The notes beneath the pieces were generated by a model, which saw only the letters and a list, made by a program, of their open reading frames with translations, had not been told where the DNA came from and made no database searches. A stretch of DNA of 64,000 nt from G963662905 sp965230045 (lineage in GTDB: Bacteria > Bacteroidota > Bacteroidia > Bacteroidales > WRLA01), in assembly GCA_965230045.1 (NCBI GenBank), contig OZ245940.1, positions 2,294,001-2,358,000 of the forward strand. The letters are read 5' to 3'. Of the stretch, positions 1 through 8,652 are shown one piece after another; position 1 is the first letter of the stretch, and every line of letters starts with the position of its first letter. Position numbers and translations under genes: made by a program.

Positions 1-2
1 TA

Positions 3-803
3 GATGACGTTATTGGCCGGTATAGATATTTGGGTATAGATATAGATGTTTTTAGTTCACGTAAGCTGTCTGACATGCTTGAGCTTTTGGGCAAAAGAAT
101 GCGAGTTGATTCAGGAGGTAACGTAGATGGAATATCTCAATTTAATTCCCTGTCGCCTCATGCAAAATATTTTGACTTGACTTTTAAATGCTATAACCTG
201 GAAGAAGAGGGAGATCGTTACGAAATCAGTATTCGCTATTTGCATCATATGGAAGATGAGGTTCGTGAATTTGACTGTAAAATGGCACAAGCTTGTTGTT
301 CTTACTTGTTTACTAATTTGACTGCCGTGGTCAATAGAGGTGTAGGCTGTCTTAATTCCATAGTTTTTGGTTCTATTGATGAAAACGATCTGGAAAATAC
401 TTTGGAAATTATTTTTTATAGTGTGCGTGACGCTTATAGTTTCATGATCTCTGATATTTGGCCAGTTGTAAAAAATGCTCCGAAAAAATATATAATCAAA
501 GATGAATGTACGATTAAACCGGAAGCTTTTATTAAAGGCTTCTCCTTTGCCTACGAGCATATTATGGATGTTTTGCTGCAATTTAGAAAAGCATTTGATT
601 TATATCTGCAGGAAGAAAATCAAAAATTTAAGTCTGTTTTTCTGCAAAAAAGCTGGGATCTGTTAAGCGAAATGCATTATCTAATTGGAAAATACCGGAT
701 ACTTTTAGTTTCAGAAAAAGTCGATTCCTTCCTTGACCCCGATTTTATTAAAGGCTTAAAAAGTAAGCATAACTATAAAGGAGGAAATTGTTTTGAAAAA
801 TAA
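3..803 (+). CDS. Hypothetical protein, 5' end outside window
   Basis: I do not recognise this protein. The reading frame is open to the left edge: codons from base 3 onward have no stop and read as plausible coding sequence. The TTG at 30 has no ribosome binding site in front of it, so the gene is probably cut by the window edge. The visible part is about 265 residues, soluble, with no signal peptide or membrane segment and a few scattered cysteines. Its last 35 residues (KYRILLVSEKVDSFLDP) align by eye with the end of the next gene's product (KYFDLLKTNEAVRFIDP), so the two are likely distant paralogues. It overlaps the next gene by 11 bases, which indicates one operon. Base composition is AT-rich compared with the hydrogenase operon downstream. 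Confidence 0.7.
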   Translation, partial: DDVIGRYRYLGIDIDVFSSRKLSDMLELLGKRMRVDSGGNVDGISQFNSLSPHAKYFDLTFKCYNLEEEGDRYEISIRYLHHMEDEVREFDCKMAQACCSYLFTNLTAVVNRGVGCLNSIVFGSIDENDLENTLEIIFYSVRDAYSFMISDIWPVVKNAPKKYIIKDECTIKPEAFIKGFSFAYEHIMDVLLQFRKAFDLYLQEENQKFKSVFLQKSWDLLSEMHYLIGKYRILLVSEKVDSFLDPDFIKGLKSKHNYKGGNCFEK

Positions 804-1479
804 ATCTTTGGACAAAATGCTGTCATTGGATGTTATGTTGCGTCTTTTTGAGGCCGAAGATCAAAAAGTAAGTAAAATGCTCAGAATTAAAATTTTGAGT
901 ATTTCTGATGAATTTGGTCTGGATATAAGCTCGAAGCATTGGTGTGCTGAAGTTTTGCTAAAAACGCAAAGTGGTGTAGAGCAAGATAAATACAATAGAA
1001 TGTGCTTGACTTCTGTGTTTCACGAAATCGGCACAGGGATCAATGTGCTCTGGGGTTTTTTGAAGCTTGGCATTGAAGATAATCCTGATGAGGATGAGTG
1101 GCAAGAGTTTTTGTCAATAGCTGAAAATAATCTGAAAGCTCCTTTGATATTTATGTATGATTTTCTCGAGGGAATAGAGGTTAAGTTATTTGAAAATAAT
1201 CACAAAGCTGAAAATTTAGTGACATTAATCTTCTACATAGGTTATTTGGAATGGTTTCGGTCTCTAAAGAACGAAATTAAATCCCTTTTGCCTTTTTTTC
1301 AAAAACTCCTTCAAGAAGACAATGATATATTAAGGCACTCACAAAACTTAAGAGTTGCAATACAAGCTGCTGAAAAAATGAACGAAATTCGTTCGAAATA
1401 TTTCGATCTGTTAAAAACAAATGAAGCCGTTCGGTTTATTGATCCTCAATTTGCAGCGGATTTCAGGAAAAATCTTTAA
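793..1479 (+). CDS. Hypothetical protein, paralogue of the preceding gene
   Basis: Unknown function, 228 residues, apparently cytoplasmic. The start is a TTG at 793. It is chosen because a full AAGGAGG Shine-Dalgarno sequence at 778-784 sits 8 bases in front of it, which is unusual in Bacteroidota, where such sites are generally weak. An in-frame ATG eight codons later has no such site. The middle is predicted mostly helical and the C-terminal 30 residues share the pattern K-Y-x-x-L-L-x(4)-V-x-F-[LI]-D-P-x-F with the upstream protein. The GH53 gene begins 2 bases after its stop, so all three genes probably share a transcript. No domain known to me fits. Confidence 0.72.
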   Translation: MKNKSLDKMLSLDVMLRLFEAEDQKVSKMLRIKILSISDEFGLDISSKHWCAEVLLKTQSGVEQDKYNRMCLTSVFHEIGTGINVLWGFLKLGIEDNPDEDEWQEFLSIAENNLKAPLIFMYDFLEGIEVKLFENNHKAENLVTLIFYIGYLEWFRSLKNEIKSLLPFFQKLLQEDNDILRHSQNLRVAIQAAEKMNEIRSKYFDLLKTNEAVRFIDPQFAADFRKNL

Positions 1480-1481
1480 TT

Positions 1482-2642
1482 ATGATACGTTTACTCAAAA
1501 TTAGTTTATTCTTTTTCGTGCTCTTTGCTTTTTCATTTTCGGCCTGCAAATCATCCGGTGATGATGATCCATCCGACCCAAAACCGCCGACAGCACCAAA
1601 AACAGATTTATTAATTGGAGCCGATCTTTCAAAATATTTTGAAATATATAATAATGTCGGAGCGCTTTATTATAGAGAAAACGGTGAACAGATAGAGCCT
1701 TATATGTATCTGAATTACAAAGGTTTTAATCTGGCGAGATATCGCCTATGGCATACACCGGTCAGTTCATATGATAATTTTGAAAATGTCTGGAGGCAGT
1801 GTGGCTATGCGCAGCACAAAGGGTTTGAGGTTTTGCTCGATATTCATTATTCCGACACCTGGGCCGATCCCGGACATCAGTCTTTACCAAAGGCCTGGGA
1901 AGGATTATCCTATGAAATTTTGAAAGATAGTGTTTATCAATACACCCGACGTATACTTTCATTTATGTATATCGAAATTGATATGCCGCTGATTGTGCAA
2001 ATTGGCAATGAAACCAACAGCGGATTTCTATGGCCACATGGGAAAATAGTAGATGACAGTCCGGAAAGCTGGGAAAAATACACCGGACTTATCGAAGCGG
2101 CAAGTAAGGCAGTACGCGATGTGGGTGGAAAGGAAATAGAAATTATGCTTCATTTTGCAGGAATTGAAGGTGCTGATTGGTATTTTAATCGGTTACAGGA
2201 CTATAATGTTGATTATGATTGGATTGGGTTGAGCTGGTATCCAATGTGGCATACACATGATCTGGACTGGATGGAAAATCAGTTGAAGCAGTTAAAATCC
2301 AAAACAGGCAAGCATATTATGATTGTTGAAACAGCCTATCCCTTTACACTTGACTGGAATGATGAGGTAAATAACCTCTGCGGGCTTCAGGAGCAATTGG
2401 TTGACGGATACCCGGCCACAAGCCAGGGGCAGGTGGAAATGATGAACCGTTTGCTGGACATGCTTGATGGCTTGCGTGATGAAGATACTAAAAGCGGATT
2501 ATGCTACTGGGCACCCGAATGGGTCAGCCTAACCCATGTAGGTTCACCTTGGGAAAATATGTGCCTCTTCGATTTTGACCACAGGGCTTTGCCCGTAATA
2601 AATGAATTTGATCGGAACAAAACAAAGGATGCCCAAAAATAA
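1482..2642 (+). CDS. GH53 endo-beta-1,4-galactanase lipoprotein
   Basis: Predicted surface or periplasmic arabinogalactan endo-beta-1,4-galactanase that cuts the beta-1,4-galactan side chains of pectin. A signal peptide ends at a lipobox with Cys22, followed by an Asp/Pro-rich linker. The GH53 barrel starts with IGADLS near residue 45 and contains ARYRLWHTP and DIHYSDTWADPG. The acid/base candidate is Glu177 in QIGNET and the nucleophile candidate is Glu283 in IVETAYPF, both at the ends of the expected strands. Length (386 aa) fits a single-domain GH53 enzyme. It follows two unknown genes with a 2-base gap and has no SusC/SusD pair beside it, so it is not in an obvious polysaccharide utilisation locus. 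Confidence 0.9.
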   Translation: MIRLLKISLFFFVLFAFSFSACKSSGDDDPSDPKPPTAPKTDLLIGADLSKYFEIYNNVGALYYRENGEQIEPYMYLNYKGFNLARYRLWHTPVSSYDNFENVWRQCGYAQHKGFEVLLDIHYSDTWADPGHQSLPKAWEGLSYEILKDSVYQYTRRILSFMYIEIDMPLIVQIGNETNSGFLWPHGKIVDDSPESWEKYTGLIEAASKAVRDVGGKEIEIMLHFAGIEGADWYFNRLQDYNVDYDWIGLSWYPMWHTHDLDWMENQLKQLKSKTGKHIMIVETAYPFTLDWNDEVNNLCGLQEQLVDGYPATSQGQVEMMNRLLDMLDGLRDEDTKSGLCYWAPEWVSLTHVGSPWENMCLFDFDHRALPVINEFDRNKTKDAQK

Positions 2643-2786
2643 AATTTAGAAAGTTTTTTAAGATGCGGCATTATTTAGATTGGCGGATATAAACATCTGA
2701 TATAATGTAATTTACAAACATTCTTATTTAGAATCCTTATAAATATTTGTTATTTTTATAACAGTGTTAAATTTTTCACAGATAAA

Positions 2787-2818
2787 TTTGGCCAGTATAT
2801 TGGGGTATGATATTTTTG
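2787..2818 (+). promoter_or_regulatory. Promoter of the hydrogenase operon
   Basis: TTTG at 2787-2790 and TATTTTTG at 2811-2818, 20 bases apart, match the Bacteroidota -33/-7 consensus (TTTG, TAnnTTTG). Transcription would begin near 2823, giving a leader of about 80 nt before the ATG at 2902. The rest of the 259-base gap is AT-rich with nothing else recognisable. Confidence 0.55.
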
Positions 2819-2901
2819 CAGAAAATTAGGAAAGGAAAAATCTTAATTTTCAATGAAATAAGAGTAATTTTTTCGGAATATATTCAAAGCAAAAAAGAAT
2901 T

Positions 2902-3297
2902 ATGGCAAAAATTAAGTCTTTGGCTGATTTAAAAAACCTGAAAAACAGTGTTCAGGCTAAGATTGATTTGCGCGAGAAGGGCGACAATGCCGAAAAGCTC
3001 GTTCAAATTAAAGTCGGTATGGCTACCAGTGGTATTGCCTCCGGAGCAAAAGAAATCATGAATTTCCTGATCGATGAGCTGGAAAAACGCAATGTTCCTG
3101 CTGTTGTGACACAAACCGGCGATATGGGCTACAGCTTTGCTGAACCTACAATCGAGGTGACACGTCCCGGCGAAGAACCTGTGGTTTTTGGTTATGTTGA
3201 CCGCAACAAAGCCGATGAAATCATCGAAAAATATGTGAAGGCCGGCGAACTCGTTGACGGTATCCTGCCTGCAAATTATGAATCTATTGACGAATAA
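2902..3297 (+). CDS. Thioredoxin-like hydrogenase-operon protein lacking all cysteines
   Basis: 131-residue member of the thioredoxin-like [2Fe-2S] ferredoxin family that often lies between the NuoE-like and NuoF-like genes of [FeFe]-hydrogenase operons. The fold signature is present (IKVGMATSGIASGAKEI near residue 36, then TQTGDMGYSFAEPTIEV). In family members that bind a cluster, as I recall them, these two segments hold the four cysteines; here they read Ser, Asp and Ser, and the protein contains no cysteine at all. It therefore cannot ligate the usual [2Fe-2S] cluster and may be structural. It is the first gene of the operon, 12 bases before hydB. The family assignment is moderately firm and the role is inferred. 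Confidence 0.75.
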   Translation: MAKIKSLADLKNLKNSVQAKIDLREKGDNAEKLVQIKVGMATSGIASGAKEIMNFLIDELEKRNVPAVVTQTGDMGYSFAEPTIEVTRPGEEPVVFGYVDRNKADEIIEKYVKAGELVDGILPANYESIDE

Positions 3298-3309
3298 ACC
3301 AAGAAAAAG

Positions 3310-5103
3310 ATGTCTAGTATAAAATATCATCTGATGGTTTGCGGCGGTACAGGCTGCCGTGCCTCTGAGAGCGAAGCCATCCAGGATAAGCTCAATCAGG
3401 AAATCAATGAAAAGGGGCTCGAAGGCGAAGTAAAAGTGGTTACTACCGGTTGCTTCGGCTTTTGTGAGCAAGGCCCTATCATCAAAGTATTACCCGATAA
3501 CACTTTCTATACTCAGGTAAAACCCGATGATGCTCAGGAAATTATCAATGAGCATATCATTAAAGGACGTAAAGTGGAACGCCTGCTTTATACCGATCCA
3601 AATGAAAAAGAACATATTGCTGATTCCAAGCATATGGGATTTTATAAAAAGCAAATCCGTATCGCACTGCGCAACTGTGGTTTTATCGATCCGGAAAATG
3701 TGGAAGAATATATTGCCCGTGATGGTTATGCAGCACTCGGAAAAGTTCTGGGCGAACTCACAGCCGAAGAAGCAATTAAAATCATGATGGACTCTGGCCT
3801 CCGTGGCCGTGGCGGCGGTGGTTTTCCTACCGGCTTGAAGTGGAAATTTGCTGCAGCTTCAAAAGGCGATCAAAAATATGTTGTTTGTAATGCCGATGAA
3901 GGCGACCCCGGTGCATTTATGGACCGTTCCATCCTCGAAGGCGACCCGCATACAGTGCTCGAAGCTATGGCAATCAATGGGTATTGTATTGGAGCAAACA
4001 AAGGCCTTATCTATATCCGCGCGGAATATCCGCTGGCAATCCACCGTCTTAAAATTGCAATCAACCAGGCTCGTGAATATGGTTTATTGGGAGAAAATAT
4101 TCTGGGATCTGATTTCAGCTTCGATATCGAGCTGCGCTACGGTGCCGGAGCATTTGTTTGCGGCGAGGAAACAGCACTGATCCACTCAATGGAAGGTCTC
4201 CGCGGCGAACCTACTGTGAAACCTCCCTTCCCTGCCGAAAGCGGTTATCTCGAAAAACCTACTAACGTAAACAACGTTGAAACTTTTGCAAATATCCCGG
4301 TAATTTACCTGAAAGGTGCTGAATGGTTCTCAAGCATTGGAACTGAGCGTTCAAAAGGTACAAAGGTATTTGCCCTTGCCGGTAAGATCAATAATGTGGG
4401 CCTTATTGAAATCCCAATGGGTACTACACTGCGCGAAGTAATCTTCGAAATTGGTGGCGGTATCAAAGATGGAAAGAAATTTAAAGCGGTTCAAACAGGT
4501 GGCCCGTCCGGTGGCTGTCTTACCGAAAAGCACCTCGATACACCTATTGAATATGATACACTGATCGAAGCAGGTTCCATGATGGGATCGGGCGGTATGA
4601 TCGTAATGGACGAAGACGACTGTATGGTTTCCGTTGCGAAATTCTACCTTGATTTTACTGTTGAAGAATCCTGTGGTAAGTGTTCTCCATGCCGCATTGG
4701 CAATAAGCGCCTTTACGAAATCCTGGAAACCATCACAAAAGGTGAAGGTACCATGGAAGACCTCGAAAAGCTGCGCAACCTGAGCCATGTAATCAAAGAT
4801 ACAGCACTCTGTGGCCTGGGTCAGACTTCTCCAAACCCGGTTCTTTCCACTTTGGACAATTTCTGGGATGAGTATGTTGAGCACGTTGTTGACAAAAAAT
4901 GCCGCGCCGGTGTTTGTACTGACCTGATGCAGTATGTTATTGATCCTGAAGCTTGTATCGGTTGTACGCTCTGTGCACGCAACTGTCCTGTGAATGCAAT
5001 TTCCGGTGAGCGCAAGAAGCCACACGAAATTGATCAGGCAGCATGTATCAAGTGCGGTGCTTGTATGGAAAAATGTAAGTTCAACGCCATTTCAATTGTG
5101 TAA
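3310..5103 (+). CDS. hydB: NADH-binding subunit of electron-bifurcating [FeFe]-hydrogenase (HydB, NuoF-like)
   Basis: Flavoprotein that exchanges electrons between NAD(H), ferredoxin and the catalytic subunit. Three parts are visible. An N-terminal thioredoxin-like [2Fe-2S] domain has Cys11, Cys16, Cys48 and Cys52. The NuoF core has the FMN/NADH motif GRGGGGFPTGLKW near residue 165 and a [4Fe-4S] site with Cys455, Cys458, Cys461 and Cys501. A C-terminal 2x[4Fe-4S] ferredoxin domain has Cys549/552/555/559 and Cys579/582/585/589. This extended domain order is that of bifurcating HydB/HymB rather than of respiratory NuoF. It lies between the cysteine-less small protein and hydA in one operon. 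Confidence 0.93.
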   Translation: MSSIKYHLMVCGGTGCRASESEAIQDKLNQEINEKGLEGEVKVVTTGCFGFCEQGPIIKVLPDNTFYTQVKPDDAQEIINEHIIKGRKVERLLYTDPNEKEHIADSKHMGFYKKQIRIALRNCGFIDPENVEEYIARDGYAALGKVLGELTAEEAIKIMMDSGLRGRGGGGFPTGLKWKFAAASKGDQKYVVCNADEGDPGAFMDRSILEGDPHTVLEAMAINGYCIGANKGLIYIRAEYPLAIHRLKIAINQAREYGLLGENILGSDFSFDIELRYGAGAFVCGEETALIHSMEGLRGEPTVKPPFPAESGYLEKPTNVNNVETFANIPVIYLKGAEWFSSIGTERSKGTKVFALAGKINNVGLIEIPMGTTLREVIFEIGGGIKDGKKFKAVQTGGPSGGCLTEKHLDTPIEYDTLIEAGSMMGSGGMIVMDEDDCMVSVAKFYLDFTVEESCGKCSPCRIGNKRLYEILETITKGEGTMEDLEKLRNLSHVIKDTALCGLGQTSPNPVLSTLDNFWDEYVEHVVDKKCRAGVCTDLMQYVIDPEACIGCTLCARNCPVNAISGERKKPHEIDQAACIKCGACMEKCKFNAISIV

Positions 5104-5133
5104 GTTTTAAGAATCAGAAAAAGATTGAGAATA

Positions 5134-6903
5134 ATGGAAATGATCAAATTAACCATAGATAATAAGCCGGTTGAAGTCGAAAAAGGAACCACCATTTTAC
5201 ATGCAGCAAAAAAAGCAGGCATCAATATCCCTACGCTCTGCTATTTTAGCCTCGATGGCATGAATATGGAAAACAAACCGGGCGGTTGCCGTATCTGCGT
5301 TGTTGAAGTAGAAGGCCGCCGTAACCTGGCTCCGTCATGTACTACCCTCGTTGCCGAAGGAATGGTTGTGAAAACCAGTACAATCCGTGTTTTGAATGCA
5401 CGCCGTACCGTTTTGGAACTCATCCTTTCAGACCATCCGGCAGATTGCCTTGTTTGTGCAAAATCAGGAAACTGCGAACTGCAGGACCTGGCACATCAGC
5501 TTGGCGTTCGCGAAATCCCTTTTAAAGGCGAACAATCAACATACCGTCCTGATACATCACCTGCGATTATCCGCGATGTTGATAAATGTATCATGTGCCG
5601 TCGTTGCGAAATGATGTGTAATGAAGTGCAAACCGTAGGCGCACTTTCAGCTGTAAACCGTGGTTTCGAAGCTGTTGTTGCTCCTGCTTTCGAGCAAAAC
5701 CTCGAAAAATCTCCTTGTACTTATTGCGGTCAGTGTGTTGCTGTTTGTCCTACAGGCGCACTCACTGAAGTGGATCATACTCCTCAAATCCTCCGCGCTC
5801 TTGCCGATCCAACCAAAAAAGTTGTGGTTCAAACAGCTCCTGCCATCCGCGCAGCACTGGGCGAAGAATTTGGTATGGAAGCCGGTACGCTTGTAACCGG
5901 AAAAATGGTTACTGCACTGCGCAACCTCGGTTTTGATTTTGTATTTGATACTGATTTTGCTGCCGACCTTACCATTATGGAAGAAGGTACTGAGCTGCTC
6001 GACCGCCTGACCCGCCACCTCAATGGCGATAAAGACGTGAAACTGCCGATTCTCACTTCCTGCTGCCCGGGTTGGGTGAATTTCTTTGAGTACCACTTCC
6101 CTGATATGAAAGATGTGCCTTCAACAGCACGCTCTCCACAGCAGATGTTCGGTGCCATTGCCAAAAACTATTTCACAGAGCAAATCGGAGTAAAACGCGA
6201 AGATCTGATCGTAGTTTCGATTATGCCTTGTCTGGCTAAAAAATATGAATGTCAGCGCGATGAGTTTAAAACAGATGGCGATCCTGATGTGAACTACTCA
6301 ATCTCTACACGCGAACTGGCAAACCTCATCAAGCAGGCGAATATGGATTTCGTTGGTCTTGAAGAGCAGGATTTCGATAATCCACTTGGAGAGTCAACAG
6401 GTGCTGCTGTTATCTTCGGTGCTACGGGCGGCGTAATCGAAGCTGCTACACGTACTGCTTACGAAGTGCAAACCGGCAAAAAACTTGAAAAAGTGGACTT
6501 CCAGGAACTTCGCGGTATGGAAGGCATCCGCAGCGCTACTGTTGATTTCAATGGTTTGGATATCAATATTGGTATTGCTCACGGTCTGGGCAATGCACGT
6601 AAACTGCTCGAAGAAGTGCAGTCAGGAAAATCAAATTACCATGCAATTGAAGTGATGGCATGCCCCGGCGGTTGTATCGGAGGTGGTGGTCAGCCGCTGC
6701 ACCATGGCGATAGCGAAATCCTGAAGAAACGTGCCGAAGCACTTTATCGTGAAGATGCCGGTAAACCAATCCGTAAATCACACGAAAACCCTTATATCGT
6801 TAAACTGTATGAAGATTTCCTCGGCAAACCGATGAGCGAAAAAGCACATCACCTGCTGCATACACATTACTTTGATAAGAGCACCAAAGTAGAAATTGAC
6901 TAG
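5134..6903 (+). CDS. hydA: [FeFe]-hydrogenase catalytic subunit (HydA, NuoG-like N-terminus)
   Basis: Catalytic subunit that reduces protons or oxidises H2 at the H-cluster. An N-terminal NuoG-like part carries a [2Fe-2S] ferredoxin (Cys36, 52, 55, 69), a His-Cys3 cluster region (HPADCLVC...GNC) and two [4Fe-4S] sites (CIMCRRCEMMC, CTYCGQCVAVC). The H-cluster signatures are all intact: TSCCPGW with Cys310 and the proton-relay Cys311, MPCLAKKYE with Cys366, and MACPGGCIGGGGQP with Cys510 and Cys514. I prefer the ATG at 5134 (a TTG lies at 5125, another ATG at 5140). The hydE, hydF and hydG maturases are not in the window and must lie elsewhere. Confidence 0.95.
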   Translation: MEMIKLTIDNKPVEVEKGTTILHAAKKAGINIPTLCYFSLDGMNMENKPGGCRICVVEVEGRRNLAPSCTTLVAEGMVVKTSTIRVLNARRTVLELILSDHPADCLVCAKSGNCELQDLAHQLGVREIPFKGEQSTYRPDTSPAIIRDVDKCIMCRRCEMMCNEVQTVGALSAVNRGFEAVVAPAFEQNLEKSPCTYCGQCVAVCPTGALTEVDHTPQILRALADPTKKVVVQTAPAIRAALGEEFGMEAGTLVTGKMVTALRNLGFDFVFDTDFAADLTIMEEGTELLDRLTRHLNGDKDVKLPILTSCCPGWVNFFEYHFPDMKDVPSTARSPQQMFGAIAKNYFTEQIGVKREDLIVVSIMPCLAKKYECQRDEFKTDGDPDVNYSISTRELANLIKQANMDFVGLEEQDFDNPLGESTGAAVIFGATGGVIEAATRTAYEVQTGKKLEKVDFQELRGMEGIRSATVDFNGLDINIGIAHGLGNARKLLEEVQSGKSNYHAIEVMACPGGCIGGGGQPLHHGDSEILKKRAEALYREDAGKPIRKSHENPYIVKLYEDFLGKPMSEKAHHLLHTHYFDKSTKVEID

Positions 6904-6941
6904 GAAATCAGTATCGAATAAATAAAATAGGAGACGATAAA

Positions 6942-7421
6942 ATGGCAAATATTAAATTATCTCAGGATAGCATCGATAAGATCAAAGAAATCAGTAAGTC
7001 CTTTAATAACGAAAAAGGCGAGCTCATCAATGTACTGCACAAATGCCAGGAAAACTTCGGTTACCTGCCCGCAGAAGTACAGGAAGTAGTTGCACAGGAG
7101 CTGCACACATCTACAGCGCATGTATATGGTGTGGTGAGTTTTTACAGCTTCTTCACCATGAAGCCTAAAGGAAAACACCCGATCAGCATTTGCACAGGTA
7201 CAGCCTGTTATGTTCGCGGTGCCGAAAAAGTTCTTGCTGAATTTAAACGCGAACTCGATTGCGAAGTTGGCGAAACTACTCCTGATGGAGAATTTTCGAT
7301 CAGCTGCCTGCGCTGCGTTGGCGCCTGTGGCCTTGCACCGGTTGTTATGGTTGGTGATAAAGTTTACGGTCGCGTAGCACCAGATGATGTAAAAGACATC
7401 ATCGCAGAATACAAGAACTAA
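6942..7421 (+). CDS. hydC: NuoE-like [2Fe-2S] subunit of the hydrogenase (HydC)
   Basis: Small iron-sulfur subunit that pairs with HydB. Residues 1-75 form the helical NuoE part and the rest a thioredoxin-like [2Fe-2S] domain. Its ligands are visible: Cys84 and Cys89 (CTGTAC), Cys125 and Cys129 (CLRCVGAC). Length 159 aa is typical. An AGGAG ribosome binding site lies 8 bases before the ATG. It is the last gene of the operon and is followed by a strong terminator. Together with HydB and HydA it forms a trimeric NADH/ferredoxin-linked hydrogenase. That it bifurcates electrons is inferred from the domain make-up. Confidence 0.93.
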   Translation: MANIKLSQDSIDKIKEISKSFNNEKGELINVLHKCQENFGYLPAEVQEVVAQELHTSTAHVYGVVSFYSFFTMKPKGKHPISICTGTACYVRGAEKVLAEFKRELDCEVGETTPDGEFSISCLRCVGACGLAPVVMVGDKVYGRVAPDDVKDIIAEYKN

Positions 7422-7468
7422 AATATTCGGGGCTTGTCCCTGAAAAAACTCTCATAGGGCGATTTTTT

Positions 7469-7506
7469 ACCCGGAGCAGCCACAGGTTGCCCGGGTTTTT
7501 CTTTTT
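7469..7506 (+). terminator. Terminator of the hydrogenase operon
   Basis: GC-rich hairpin with arms ACCCGG-GCA and TGC-CCGGGT (one bulged base), followed directly by TTTTTCTTTTT. It is placed 48 bases after hydC. Confidence 0.75.
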
Positions 7507-7604
7507 GACAAAAGGAGTGCACGCATTTGGCTTTACTGTGTACTTGTGATTGATCTATTATACTCTTTGTGAAAGGCTGGCAGCGATACAAACTGTTCAA
7601 TAAA

Positions 7605-8462
7605 TTATTGTCTGTTCTTCAAGATTTCGATCTGTTCCTCAGTGAGCCCTGTTGCTTTTGTAATATACTCAGTAGGTAAGTTAAGCCTAATCAACTTAAT
7701 AGCAACTTCTTTAATTCCTTCTTCTCTCCCTTCTTCATAACGTGTTGCCAGGGAGGCTTTCAGGTCGCGGTAATATTTGAGGCTGTCTTCATAGGAACGC
7801 ACCTGCTCCTGGGTGAATTTTGCAATTTCTGCGGTTTCGAACAGCTTTTCAAAAATACGTTCGCGGAGCTTGTCCGGGATTCGATCCAGACGATTGAGGT
7901 TGCGGATCACATAAAGCCATTTGTCAAAACGGCTTTCAAGTTGCTCCAATGTTTTGTTGAACTTGGGCATTTCGAGATAAATGAAGGTCAGTTTATCATA
8001 AAATACCTTCTTTGTATCTATGTCCGATAACTTTACGTCATATCTGTATTTATCGGGTTTGTCGCGGTCTTCGTCAAAAACGAAATCCAGAATGGCAATG
8101 GTATAAACGGCTTTGAGCTCGTACATCCAATCTGCCCGTTTTGCCTGCTCGCGGATGGGAAAAGTAGAATAATATAGTGTACGGTCTTTGAAAAATTTCT
8201 GTTTGGTCTTTTGGAGCTCTACGATAAATTTCTCTCCCTTTTCATTTTCGCAATAAAGGTCAAATATCGCCTTTCGGTCGAGTTCGGTAGTGCCCAAATG
8301 CTCACTTTTTAAATAAGTAAGGCTCACAATCCTACCCTGTTCTTCATGTAGTAGTTCATTCAAAAAATCAAGCAACAGGTCTTTATTGGGCTCTTCACCA
8401 AACAGGCGCTTAAACCCATAATCCGTAAATGGATTCACATATTTTTCAACAAATTCAGTCAT
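7605..8462 (-). CDS. Rpn family nuclease (PD-(D/E)XK family transposase-like protein)
   Basis: 285-residue protein of the Rpn/PDDEXK_2 family: recombination-promoting DNA endonucleases, often annotated as PD-(D/E)XK nuclease family transposases. The signature N-terminus YVNPFTDYGFKRLFG (residues 8-22) is followed by the nuclease core, RKAIFDLYC with Asp near 68 and FIVELQ with the catalytic Glu-x-Gln. The end has the typical helical tail (EEGREEG...LNLPTEYITKATGLTEEQI). These proteins are frequent in Bacteroidota, usually in several copies, and are not true insertion-sequence transposases: no inverted repeats flank it. A TATCTTTG box lies just upstream. It stands alone between the hydrogenase operon and the broken toxin-antitoxin locus. 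Confidence 0.88.
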   Translation of the reverse strand: MTEFVEKYVNPFTDYGFKRLFGEEPNKDLLLDFLNELLHEEQGRIVSLTYLKSEHLGTTELDRKAIFDLYCENEKGEKFIVELQKTKQKFFKDRTLYYSTFPIREQAKRADWMYELKAVYTIAILDFVFDEDRDKPDKYRYDVKLSDIDTKKVFYDKLTFIYLEMPKFNKTLEQLESRFDKWLYVIRNLNRLDRIPDKLRERIFEKLFETAEIAKFTQEQVRSYEDSLKYYRDLKASLATRYEEGREEGIKEVAIKLIRLNLPTEYITKATGLTEEQIEILKNRQ

Positions 8463-8478
8463 GGCCTTTTCTTTAAAA

Positions 8479-8486
8479 CAAAGATA
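8479..8486 (-). promoter_or_regulatory. -7 box of the Rpn gene
   Basis: TATCTTTG on the minus strand matches TAnnTTTG exactly and ends 17 bases before the start codon. The -33 part is not clear. Confidence 0.4.
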
Positions 8487-8511
8487 ATGTTTTTTCAGAA
8501 GTGCATAGAAG

Positions 8512-8652
8512 CTATTTTTTTCGTTGGAAAATGATCAGTATAAAAAGGATGGCTACTCCCAAAATCATCAAAACACGAATGCGGCTGTATATCTGTTTTG
8601 GATTTTTTTGATTGATGTCGATCCACTTAATGTCCGGGTATTTTGATTTCAT
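8512..8652 (-). CDS. Possible 46-residue single-pass membrane protein
   Basis: Short open frame of 46 codons with a charged N-terminal half (MKSKYPDIKWIDINQ) and one clear hydrophobic segment, RVLMILGVAILFILIIF, followed by QRKK and a stop. The shape is that of a small tail-anchored membrane protein. It overlaps, in another frame, the end of the PIN-like remnant at 8627-8740, so it may be an accident of gene decay. No ribosome binding site decides the matter. Confidence 0.3.
   Translation of the reverse strand: MKSKYPDIKWIDINQKNPKQIYSRIRVLMILGVAILFILIIFQRKK

Noticed and set aside
281..296. TGGCAC at 283-288 as a sigma54 promoter
   Set aside because: No TTGC at the required spacing and it lies inside a coding region.
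111..581. 156-codon minus-strand frame
   Set aside because: Antisense to a frame with better codon use and operon context.
7605..8462. Rpn protein as an insertion sequence
   Set aside because: No terminal inverted repeats or target duplication; Rpn proteins are stand-alone nucleases despite the transposase label.
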